Made by a program: the position numbers and the translations under genes. Positions 16,892 through 24,386 of a stretch of 31,788 nt of DNA are shown here, piece after piece. Within the stretch, counting starts at the first letter, position 1. Every line of letters begins with the position of its first letter. The DNA comes from Deltaproteobacteria bacterium (lineage in GTDB: Bacteria > Bdellovibrionota_C > UBA2361 > J135). Under the pieces are notes generated by a model. The model worked only from the letters and a program-made list of their open reading frames with translations. It did not search any database and was not told the DNA's origin. The stretch lies in the NCBI GenBank assembly GCA_020635175.1, contig JACKAH010000018.1:1-31788 (forward strand), written 5' to 3'.

Positions 16892-17914
16892 ATGGCGCTA
16901 GCACGCTACGCTATAATTAATGGTAAGAAAGTGTTGCTGGATAGTCCTGCGCCAAAGAGTCAGAGTGACGGACGAACACTCGATAAATTTTCCTCATCGA
17001 TGCTAAGCCAGTTCGGGTTCTTGAGAATTGCTCAAAAAGTTGAAAGAGCTGACGAATTGACACAGGAAGATATTGAATTATTGCTTAGCAAGGCTGGCAT
17101 GCCAGTTTTAATGAAGCTTGTAAGCTTACAGCCAAAAATTCGAGAGATCTCAGTTGTTAGACCAGCGGTAATCCTTCCGATATCTTTATGGTCTTCTCTT
17201 GGTGCAACTTATGAAGAGATTGCTGAAGAGTCTATGAACCTTCTAAAAGGCATCCCGTATGACGAAGTTCAGGTTGCAATCGACGAGATCGATCACTCAA
17301 AGCTATCATTTGGATTAGGAGCATTATTTATTAAGCTTTCCCAGTGTAGAGAAGGTATTACTTTAGTAGGGCCATCTGTTGAGTCGTTGCAAAATAGTGA
17401 ACCTGGTAGGTTGGCAAGTAGGGCTCATCGACTTGGTCAGAAATTACTTGAATTGCGTGGATATGGTTTTAAGAGGCTTAGAGCCTCTTCTGATGAAGAG
17501 TCTTTGCAGATCTGTCATGAGCTTGGGTTTAGTACGAGCCTTGTTACGTATGCAGATGATTATCCTGTGTTGCGCTATCTAGCCCAAGAATTGATAAAGA
17601 TTAATAGTTTAGCTAAGCAGAGTGGAGTGCTCGAAGTTTGGAGTCCTGGGCTACGCTATCTAAGTAATAATGATTGGGTGCATAGAAAAATTCTTGATTA
17701 TCAACTTTTAAGAATTCTAGCAGTTAGCTCGCTCTGTTTGACTAATGTTCCTTTTATTAGAGCATCAAGTAGAAATTTTTCTTTGGCAACTTTACATTTA
17801 GCTCCTTACTTTGGTGCAAACGATCTAGGTTTCGGGGCATTCGATTCGATTACTGAGCAACAACTTCAGTTGCAGCCAATGAAGAAATTAGAACGAGTTG
17901 TGAGGTTTACTTAA
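16892..17914 (+). CDS. MqnC/MqnE-related protein lacking the radical-SAM cysteine motif
   Basis: 340 residues. The C-terminal part (about 264-325) matches the end of MqnC/MqnE: RILAVSSLCLTNVPFIRAS followed by LHLAPYFGANDLG, corresponding to the family's ...LDNVPHIQ... and ...LALHFGANDLG... segments. The N-terminal ERADELTQEDIELLLSKAG also fits the family's start. The CxxxCxxC that binds the [4Fe-4S] cluster is absent. Only Cys152, Cys208 and Cys282 occur, none spaced as a cluster site. It is therefore unlikely to be a working aminofutalosine synthase or cyclase. The frame is continuous and codon use looks normal, so this is not a recent pseudogene. It sits between ubiX and the mqnA fusion. 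A scaffold or regulatory partner is my inference; function unknown. Confidence 0.65.
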   Translation: MALARYAIINGKKVLLDSPAPKSQSDGRTLDKFSSSMLSQFGFLRIAQKVERADELTQEDIELLLSKAGMPVLMKLVSLQPKIREISVVRPAVILPISLWSSLGATYEEIAEESMNLLKGIPYDEVQVAIDEIDHSKLSFGLGALFIKLSQCREGITLVGPSVESLQNSEPGRLASRAHRLGQKLLELRGYGFKRLRASSDEESLQICHELGFSTSLVTYADDYPVLRYLAQELIKINSLAKQSGVLEVWSPGLRYLSNNDWVHRKILDYQLLRILAVSSLCLTNVPFIRASSRNFSLATLHLAPYFGANDLGFGAFDSITEQQLQLQPMKKLERVVRFT

Positions 17915-19687
17915 ATGAGAAAGTTACGTGTAGCAAATATAGATTCTTACACTAGCTTACCTTACAGGTTGCTGACCAATTTGAGCTCTGTTGAATATAT
18001 GCACTTTAGTCCTACAGAGAATGCGCGGATGTTGCATGAAGGTGAAGTTGATATTGCTCACATTCCAGTAACCGAGTTCGCAATTCACGGTGGCTATGTT
18101 GGTCTTGATTTTGGGATCGCAGCAAGGGAAAAGATAGATGCTATTTATCTATTCAGCATGAGACCTTTGCATAGCCTACAAGAGATTTATCTTGATGTGG
18201 AATCTAATTCAGCAGTTGCGTTATTAAGGCTTTTACTCGAAGAGAAGTGGGGACTTCATCCAAAATTGATACGAGTTGAGCATTCTGAATTGCTTGATAA
18301 AATTAAAGGGCATAGTGGTGCTTTAATAATTGGCGACGAAGCATTGATGAATTCTAGCAGATATCCGTTCGCAATAGATTTGTGTTCTGCTTGGCATGAA
18401 TTGACTGGTCTTCCTTTTGTTTTCTCTGTTTGGGCTGCGAGACCGGAAATTTTAACCAAAGAGTTTGATTCAGAGATTAATGAGGTATTTCACAAGTCAT
18501 TAAAAGCACGTGAATCTTTAGCCTTAACATACAAAGACGAAGTCGCACTTCCTTTGTCAGAACTCACAACTCATATTGTTGATACCTTAATCTACCATCT
18601 GGATTCTGATTGTCTTTTAGGCATGAAGGAGTTTTTTAAACGTGCACATAAACATGGAATTTTGCCTAGTGAACCGTATAGGACAGCACGTTTTACAATT
18701 CTGCACGGTTCGGCAGCTTCTGTTAAGCCACAAAAGACTCCTGCCGAGATTCTAGAGCAGAAAGTTCAAGGGAAGAGAATTAGTATCGTAGAAGCTTGTC
18801 GGCTTGCGCAGGAAGCTCAGTTCACTGATTTAGCGTTGACTGCTGATTTGGTTAGAAGTCGGATGTTTAACGATAGGACTATCTCAAATGTACTTGAGTT
18901 GTCTGTAGATCAGCTTAAGGAAGAGTCGGTCGTTGAAAAGAACATCGCAGAGGTTGTTAAGCAAGGGGTTAGTCGACTGTCTATAAGAGTTGACGATAAT
19001 AAGCTAAGTGACATCGAGAAGTATGAGAATTTGATTCATAATATTAAAACTAGATTTGCAGTCGACTTGCAAATTTTTGATATCCCTCAGCTTATCTCAT
19101 TGTCTCGGAATACAGGGGTGTCAGTTAAGGATATATCTTCTCGTTTTGTTACTGTTGGCCTTAGTTCGGTTAATGCCAACGGCTCTGATTTTCTGATTGA
19201 TAGACATATGAAAGATTTTGGTTTTACCTCGAGTGAATGGCTTGATGCCGTAAAATGGCTCCACCGTTACGGTGTTAAGACAAGTTGTAAAATTAGACTC
19301 GCTAGTGATCAAACTTGGGAAGAGCGCTTCATACACCTTCAAAAGATAAGAGCTCTGCAGGATGAAACTCCTGGGTTTCAATGGTTTATTCTAGAGTCAG
19401 ATGATTCCTTTAGGGAGCAAAATCCAGAAGATGTAATCAGAGCTACGATGATATCTAGGCTCTTCGTGGATAATATTCCATTTATTCAGGAAAGCAGCTT
19501 CTTTAGCGATCCTATTATGGGCATGTTCAATTTAAGCTTTGGTGCAAATGATGTCCGCGTTGATTTTAATACGTCTGATGAAAATCAATCTGAAAAACTT
19601 ATCCATTTATTGCGTTCATTACGAGAGATAGGAATGGATTTTGAGCAGAAAGATATAAACACTTCACAGAGTATTATTATCCACTAA
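17915..19687 (+). CDS. mqnA: MqnA (chorismate dehydratase) fused to a cysteine-less MqnC/MqnE-like domain
   Basis: 590 residues, about twice the length of MqnA. Residues 1-270 are MqnA-like: the substrate-binding fold with ANIDSYTSLPYRLL, MLHEGEVDIAHIPVTEFAI and LPFVFSVWAARPEIL. MqnA converts chorismate to 3-[(1-carboxyvinyl)oxy]benzoate, the first futalosine-pathway step. Residues about 275-575 follow the MqnC/MqnE layout: GKRISIVEACRLAQ, then LTADLVRSRMF, SSEWLDAVKWLHRYGVKTSCK, WEERFIHLQKIRALQDETPGFQ and FNLSFGANDV. Where the family has CxxxCxxC after the first helices, this protein has none (only Cys295 and Cys458 in this half). It starts directly at the stop of the preceding gene. No fission or frameshift is evident. 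Confidence 0.75.
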   Translation: MRKLRVANIDSYTSLPYRLLTNLSSVEYMHFSPTENARMLHEGEVDIAHIPVTEFAIHGGYVGLDFGIAAREKIDAIYLFSMRPLHSLQEIYLDVESNSAVALLRLLLEEKWGLHPKLIRVEHSELLDKIKGHSGALIIGDEALMNSSRYPFAIDLCSAWHELTGLPFVFSVWAARPEILTKEFDSEINEVFHKSLKARESLALTYKDEVALPLSELTTHIVDTLIYHLDSDCLLGMKEFFKRAHKHGILPSEPYRTARFTILHGSAASVKPQKTPAEILEQKVQGKRISIVEACRLAQEAQFTDLALTADLVRSRMFNDRTISNVLELSVDQLKEESVVEKNIAEVVKQGVSRLSIRVDDNKLSDIEKYENLIHNIKTRFAVDLQIFDIPQLISLSRNTGVSVKDISSRFVTVGLSSVNANGSDFLIDRHMKDFGFTSSEWLDAVKWLHRYGVKTSCKIRLASDQTWEERFIHLQKIRALQDETPGFQWFILESDDSFREQNPEDVIRATMISRLFVDNIPFIQESSFFSDPIMGMFNLSFGANDVRVDFNTSDENQSEKLIHLLRSLREIGMDFEQKDINTSQSIIIH

Positions 19688-19689
19688 TT

Positions 19690-20121
19690 TCAGCCGCTGC
19701 CCTTTCTGAACCCATCAATGCTGAATGCTCCTGGTCCTGTAAACATTACAGCGACAGCAGCTGCAAGCAGTACAAGATCTTTGTTGAAAGGTGAGGTGAA
19801 GTTAAATGCTCCTGGAGTCCCTACTTTCGTTCCAAAAATGTAGAGAAATGATCCAAGCACAACTGAGACAACGATTGATGCCAATGTTGTCCAGAAACCA
19901 CCTATAAAGAGACCGCCTGAGAGGATCTCAACATACGGTAACAATATCGCATAAACTGTCCCCCATTTTTCAGGGAAGATGCCAGTTTGCTGAACGCGAT
20001 CAATTAACAGCTGGGGATTCTCAAGACGAGCAAGTCCTGACATCACAAGAAAACATCCCAGCGCAGCTCTAATAAAGAGCGGCCCATACATCGAATCGCC
20101 AATTGGTTGATCTAACTTCAT
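19690..20121 (-). CDS. DoxX-family membrane protein
   Basis: 143 residues with four hydrophobic segments and the DoxX pattern: an N-terminal GPLFIRAALGCFLVMSGLARL, the LLPYVEILSGGLFIGGFWT segment that is best conserved, and a last segment near LVLLAAAVAVMFTGPGAFSID. DoxX-type proteins are small inner-membrane proteins, some being subunits of quinone-reducing enzymes, but most have no assigned role. It converges on the mqnA fusion with two bases between the stops and diverges from the prenyltransferase. Placement among quinone genes is suggestive only. Confidence 0.82.
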   Translation of the reverse strand: MKLDQPIGDSMYGPLFIRAALGCFLVMSGLARLENPQLLIDRVQQTGIFPEKWGTVYAILLPYVEILSGGLFIGGFWTTLASIVVSVVLGSFLYIFGTKVGTPGAFNFTSPFNKDLVLLAAAVAVMFTGPGAFSIDGFRKGSG

Positions 20122-20213
20122 AGTAAAAAAATGTTATCATGGTGTTTTAAAGTGCAAAAGAGTAAAAGATTTGATAGTTGATAAACTTTGCTTTTGTAAC
20201 CATTTGATTTCAC

Positions 20214-21101
20214 ATGTCTTTGGAAGAGTCGTCAAAACAGTTAGAACGAACTGGTCTCATGACTAGATGGGGTAGCCTCGTTAAGTTTTCCCACACCATT
20301 TTTGCATTGCCATTTGCTTTAAGCATGGCTGTCATCGTTGGTGCCAAGACAGGCTTTGAGTGGCTTACATTACTTTGGATTGTCGTTTGTATAATCTCTG
20401 CTCGAACAGCTGCGATGACATTTAACCGAATTATCGATCGTGAGATTGATGCAAAAAATCCGAGAACTAGTTCGCGAGAGATCCCAAGTGGAAAAATTTC
20501 AGTACAAAATGCCAAGTCCTTCCTTTTGGCGAGTTCCCTTATCTTTGTGATTTCTGCGGGTTTAATAGGTGCGCATTGTTTAATTTACTCTCCACTTGTT
20601 TTGTTTATCTTGTTTTTTTATTCGTGGACCAAGCGGTTTACATCTTTTTCTCACCTGGTCTTAGGTCTAGCACTAGCGCTAGCGCCAGGGGGAGTTTGGT
20701 ACGCTATGACGGCAGAATTTGCATTATTGCCAGTTTGGATGATGCTAGGAGTTCTGTTTTGGGTCGCTGGCTTTGATATTTTATATTCCGTTCAGGATAT
20801 AGATATAGATTCTAAGTTAGGGCTCTTCTCGATACCTGCAAAACATGGAATCTTGGGAGCCTTTCTCATCTCTCGTATCTTTCATTTTTTAGCAGTTTTC
20901 TGGTTGCTTATCTTTGGGATAGAAGCGGAATTAGGATTTGTATATTACTTGGGGCTTGTGGTTTTTGCTGGATTGCTTGTCAGCCAGCATTTGTTACTGA
21001 AGGTTGATGATTTAACTAAGATTGACACAGCATTTTTTGCTCGAAATGGAACTGCGAGCATTCTTTTTCTGGTTTTTGTCTGTATGGATCGACTGGTCTA
21101 A
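20214..21101 (+). CDS. mqnP: UbiA-family prenyltransferase, MqnP-like
   Basis: 295 residues with about eight membrane helices. It carries both aspartate-rich motifs of UbiA enzymes: NRIIDREIDAKNPRT (first) and SVQDIDIDSKLGLFSIPAKHG (second), which bind Mg-prenyl diphosphate. In the futalosine route MqnP attaches the polyprenyl chain to the bicyclic acid. The classical alternative, UbiA for ubiquinone, cannot be excluded from sequence alone; the MqnA and UbiX-like neighbours favour menaquinone. The stop overlaps the stop of the next, convergent gene by four bases. The ATG at 20214 has no strong ribosome binding site; ATG 20259 is a second in-frame option. Confidence 0.85.
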   Translation: MSLEESSKQLERTGLMTRWGSLVKFSHTIFALPFALSMAVIVGAKTGFEWLTLLWIVVCIISARTAAMTFNRIIDREIDAKNPRTSSREIPSGKISVQNAKSFLLASSLIFVISAGLIGAHCLIYSPLVLFILFFYSWTKRFTSFSHLVLGLALALAPGGVWYAMTAEFALLPVWMMLGVLFWVAGFDILYSVQDIDIDSKLGLFSIPAKHGILGAFLISRIFHFLAVFWLLIFGIEAELGFVYYLGLVVFAGLLVSQHLLLKVDDLTKIDTAFFARNGTASILFLVFVCMDRLV

Positions 21102-21337
21102 CCGTTGGCTACTAACAGTGAGCCGTGAGTTTCCATATCTGTTGAGTGTAAAATTCTTGTAGCTTGGTGTACGAAATTTGAAGGGACCATTAGGCGAATC
21201 ATAGTTGCGCTTTCTTCTTCGTCGGATATATCAATATGTTCCATTATCACAGGGATATTCATCTCTTCTAGTACTCCGCAAACAGCATCCGCGTGGATAT
21301 GGTCAGTGAAGCTTGCTACAACAAGAAATTGGTACAT
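21098..21337 (-). CDS. DUF2007-like small protein
   Basis: 79 residues. It starts MYQFLVVASFTDHIHADAVC and continues with GVLEEMNIPVIME, a single small alpha/beta domain like the DUF2007 'putative signal transducing' family, which resembles PII-like folds. I place the start at ATG 21337, where GAGG stands nine bases upstream; a TTG start five codons earlier would bury that site. It is convergent with mqnP and has no obvious operon partner. Function unknown. Confidence 0.6.
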   Translation of the reverse strand: MYQFLVVASFTDHIHADAVCGVLEEMNIPVIMEHIDISDEEESATMIRLMVPSNFVHQATRILHSTDMETHGSLLVANG

Positions 21338-21485
21338 AATTCTTCGCCTCAAATGTTTAAAAGATCATATTCTTCGGCCATATGTATAGAACGTTGCCAC
21401 ACGAAGATCCAGACAGAAAAGAGTATTTTTTCTTCTTTAGATTCGATAGATTATGGTATCAAAATTATAGAATGATTATTCGGGC

Positions 21486-22532
21486 GTGTCAGAAGATAAA
21501 TATGTTATGAATTTAGTCATGGATAAAAGCTTAATTGAAAATTTACTACACAGATCTGACCAACTTTCTGATGCTAAGCTTCTTTGTGTTGAAAAATTAA
21601 AAGGCGATGCTTCTTCACGCAGTTACGCAAGGCTCAGTTTGGATCATCCTAAGTATCCGAGTTGTATCTTGATGAGCCTGACCAAGGAGCGCGGACCTGT
21701 AATTGATGGTGAACTTGAATTAACACAGGACGATACATTTGTCCTCATACAGGCACTCTTAAAGAAGAATGGTTTTAGAGTTCCAGAGATTTATTTAGAT
21801 GCACGATCTGAGGGACTGCTTTTGGTAGAGGATATCGGTTCTGATCCACTTTACAAATTATTAAGTGGCGAGATTCATCCCGAGCTTGTTGGAGCTGATA
21901 GAGAAAATTTCATAACTGAATCTTACAAAAAGGCGATTGATCTGATCTGTAAGATTCAGGAAATCCCAAATGATAATGATAGTATTGTATACAAGCGAAG
22001 CATTGGTTTAAGCGCAATGTGTACCGAATCAAACAGATTCATAGACTTTTATGCTGCCCCAAATGGATTTTCGAAATCTAGACTCAATGAAATTGAAACG
22101 ATCATCAAAAAACTCGCAGAAGATATTACTCAGCATAGTTTCGTCCCATGTTATCGCGATTTTATGTCTTGGAATATTCATCTTGGAGGAGATGGTGAAT
22201 TAGTATTGATTGATTTCCAGGATATGCTTTTGGCCTCTTATGCTTACGATGTGATGACACTGCTACATGACAGAGATATTGATCTTAAACTTGGGCATCA
22301 GCGCATAGAAGATTTGCTCCAATATTTTGAGAGTAAGTTGCCTAATAAGAGAAGCTTTCGCAACGACTACTATCAAGTCATGTTGCAACGGGACCTAAGA
22401 CTGGCTGGTCAGTTTACGTATCTGAGTGAACTAAAGAAAACAGATTTCTATGTTAGCTTTGTTCCTGGTTGTCTTGCACGAATAGAATTAGCTTCAAAGA
22501 AACTATTCGGAGAGGATCTGTTTAAGCCGTAG
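21486..22532 (+). CDS. amgK: AmgK-like aminoglycoside-phosphotransferase-family kinase
   Basis: 348 residues. The phosphotransferase fold is shown by KLKGDASSRSYARLSL near the N-terminus (equivalent to GDASFRRYFR in AmgK), VEDIGSDPLYKLL, the catalytic loop CYRDFMSWNIHL (Asp and Asn in place, His of HxD replaced by Tyr), and LIDFQDMLLASYAYDVMTLL. AmgK phosphorylates the anomeric hydroxyl of N-acetylmuramate/N-acetylglucosamine in peptidoglycan recycling and is usually next to murU; no murU is here. The start is uncertain: GTG 21486 gives the longest frame, with ATG 21507 and 21519 also in frame and no clear ribosome binding site for any of them. Confidence 0.72.
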   Translation: MSEDKYVMNLVMDKSLIENLLHRSDQLSDAKLLCVEKLKGDASSRSYARLSLDHPKYPSCILMSLTKERGPVIDGELELTQDDTFVLIQALLKKNGFRVPEIYLDARSEGLLLVEDIGSDPLYKLLSGEIHPELVGADRENFITESYKKAIDLICKIQEIPNDNDSIVYKRSIGLSAMCTESNRFIDFYAAPNGFSKSRLNEIETIIKKLAEDITQHSFVPCYRDFMSWNIHLGGDGELVLIDFQDMLLASYAYDVMTLLHDRDIDLKLGHQRIEDLLQYFESKLPNKRSFRNDYYQVMLQRDLRLAGQFTYLSELKKTDFYVSFVPGCLARIELASKKLFGEDLFKP

Positions 22533-23712
22533 CGTAGCAACGAAGTCTCTTAGAGAAGCTTTTAAGTGCCTCTATGCCACTAGCCTCAGCCCGTTCGCAC
22601 CATGTTTGAAGTTGTTGAACCCGCTGTTCTTGTGAGCCAGATGCGCTGTCCCAGAGAGCTACTAAACTTGTTTTCATGCGATAGATTGTTGTTAGAACCT
22701 TATTTTCAGCTAGTCCTTCTTCGATTGCACGGAGCTGATTAGATTGAAGCTGAGCAGGATCTCGAGTAATCCATTTTCTTATAGCCTTAAGTTTTAGCAA
22801 TTGTTCCTGTGATGAATCGTTAGCAATGTCCTTTAGTCTTTGAATCTCCTCAGCATAGGCTTTTTTAAGAGCCTTTCGGTAGTATGCCATGACATCTAGG
22901 CGGTTATGGACAACTGCTCTAAGTGTATCCATGTCACATCTGGTTTTATTCCAATCGAACTTTATCTTTGGTGATAGCTTCCTAGCTTTTGCTAGTCCAA
23001 GAATCTCGAAAAGTCTGATATAGACAAAGCCGATGTCAAATTCGAACCACTTATTAGAAAGTCTAGCTGAGCTTGCGTAGGCGTGATGGTTATTGTGAAG
23101 CTCTTCACCAGCTATAATTATGCCCCATGGGATTATGTTAGTACTGTCATCAGAGGTAGCAAAGTTTCTGTAACCGAAATAATGTCCGATTCCATTAATT
23201 ACTCCAGCTGCCCAAAATGGTATCCAAAGCATTTGAATGCCCCAAATCAAAATTCCAGAGGCTGCACCAAATAGAAAGATATCAATTGCTGCCATTAGGA
23301 CGACACCAAGCCAGTTGTAAGGGGAATAAATATGGCGCTCTATCCAATCGTCGGGTGTGCCGCGGCCAAATGTTTTAATCGTTTCAGATTTGATTGCTTC
23401 ATTCCGATAAAGGCCAACTCCACCTAAGAGGACACGCCAAACCCCATAAATTCTTGGGCTGTGTGGATCATCTTCAGTTTCACAGACAGCATGATGTTTC
23501 CTATGAACAGCAACCCATTCTTTTGTTACCATTCCAGTAGTCATCCAGAGCCAAAAACGAAAAAAATGACTCACGATCGGATGAAGTTCAACTGAGCGGT
23601 GAGCTTGTGATCGATGTAAAAAAACTGTTACAGCAAGACATGTGTAGTGAGTCATCACTAACGTGATTAGGACAAGGCCCCACCAAGGTATATCAAGATA
23701 TCCAGAATACAT
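22522..23712 (-). CDS. Acyl-CoA/acyl-lipid delta-9-type fatty acid desaturase
   Basis: 396 residues, about 90 longer than the minimal family. Diiron histidine boxes are complete: HRSQAH (33-38), HRKHH (70-74) and ELHNNHH (near 210). Hydrophobic segments flank them. A C-terminal extension of roughly 130 mostly charged, helical residues follows the core, containing no motif I know. The enzyme inserts a cis double bond in saturated acyl chains at the membrane. AGGGG six bases before the ATG supports the start. The 3' end overlaps the convergent kinase gene by 11 bases. Placement 2.8 kb from oleA could link it to the acyl pool for olefin synthesis (inference). Confidence 0.92.
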   Translation of the reverse strand: MYSGYLDIPWWGLVLITLVMTHYTCLAVTVFLHRSQAHRSVELHPIVSHFFRFWLWMTTGMVTKEWVAVHRKHHAVCETEDDPHSPRIYGVWRVLLGGVGLYRNEAIKSETIKTFGRGTPDDWIERHIYSPYNWLGVVLMAAIDIFLFGAASGILIWGIQMLWIPFWAAGVINGIGHYFGYRNFATSDDSTNIIPWGIIIAGEELHNNHHAYASSARLSNKWFEFDIGFVYIRLFEILGLAKARKLSPKIKFDWNKTRCDMDTLRAVVHNRLDVMAYYRKALKKAYAEEIQRLKDIANDSSQEQLLKLKAIRKWITRDPAQLQSNQLRAIEEGLAENKVLTTIYRMKTSLVALWDSASGSQEQRVQQLQTWCERAEASGIEALKSFSKRLRCYATA

Positions 23713-23876
23713 GTAAACCCCTGAAACAGAATAATAATATAATGTAATATAGTGCCAGAATGGTAGATTTATGACAATGGCATACCCCGGAAAGTCTAGG
23801 AAAAATCGCTACTTCCATGAATCTTTTGCCTTGAATTCTTGAGCGGCTTAGCGAATGCACCGACCTCTATCTTGCT

Positions 23877-24386
23877 ATGATCTTAATGGGTGTAATACGA
23901 AAAATAGTTTCGATTATTTGGTGGAGTTTTATCTTCATCAATGCCATGCAATCAATTTCTAAAGCCGACCAGCTATCTAGATGGTGTGCACCAAACGGCA
24001 AGCAAGCAATTTATACGACAAGCGATCGAGCTCCTCAGGACTTTGAGCGCTGCGGTGAACTAGAGACAGTTGTGCGCTGTGATGCCTTAGGGAATCGTTT
24101 CATTGGGCAACGTTCAGCTAATTTACCAGAGGTTTTTAAAGGTTGTGGCGAAGATTCGCGTATAGCTATTAACAATCAAAAACTTGATCTGAAATCGTAC
24201 TATGCCGCCTCAATCGATACTCTTAAAAAAAGACGAGGCGATCAGGAAGAGAAAAAGCAATCTTTTGTTGAAAGATCTATTGCGGCAATCTCTGGATTTT
24301 TTGAAGCGAAAAGAGCTACTTTTGAAAATGCTGCAGAATCTAAAATATCAGGTCTTCTTGATCAGTTTAAGTTCGATAATCTTTAA
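23877..24386 (+). CDS. Small exported protein of unknown function
   Basis: 169 residues. A signal-peptide-like N-terminus (GVIRKIVSIIWWSFIFINAM then SISKA) precedes a region with five cysteines (LSRWCAPNG, FERCGEL, VVRCDAL, FKGCGED), which may form disulfides in the periplasm. The C-terminal half is helical and charged (KKRRGDQEEKKQ, then FFEAKRATFENAAESKISG). I do not recognise the family. The start at ATG 23877 could be one of two closely spaced ATGs (23877, 23886). The stop overlaps the stop of the convergent pabB gene inside TTAA. Confidence 0.6.
   Translation: MILMGVIRKIVSIIWWSFIFINAMQSISKADQLSRWCAPNGKQAIYTTSDRAPQDFERCGELETVVRCDALGNRFIGQRSANLPEVFKGCGEDSRIAINNQKLDLKSYYAASIDTLKKRRGDQEEKKQSFVERSIAAISGFFEAKRATFENAAESKISGLLDQFKFDNL

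Noticed and set aside
16892..19687. Frameshift hiding the radical-SAM cysteines
   Set aside because: Both frames are continuous, tightly spaced and of sensible composition. The family segments before and after the missing motif are in one frame, so a simple frameshift cannot explain the loss.
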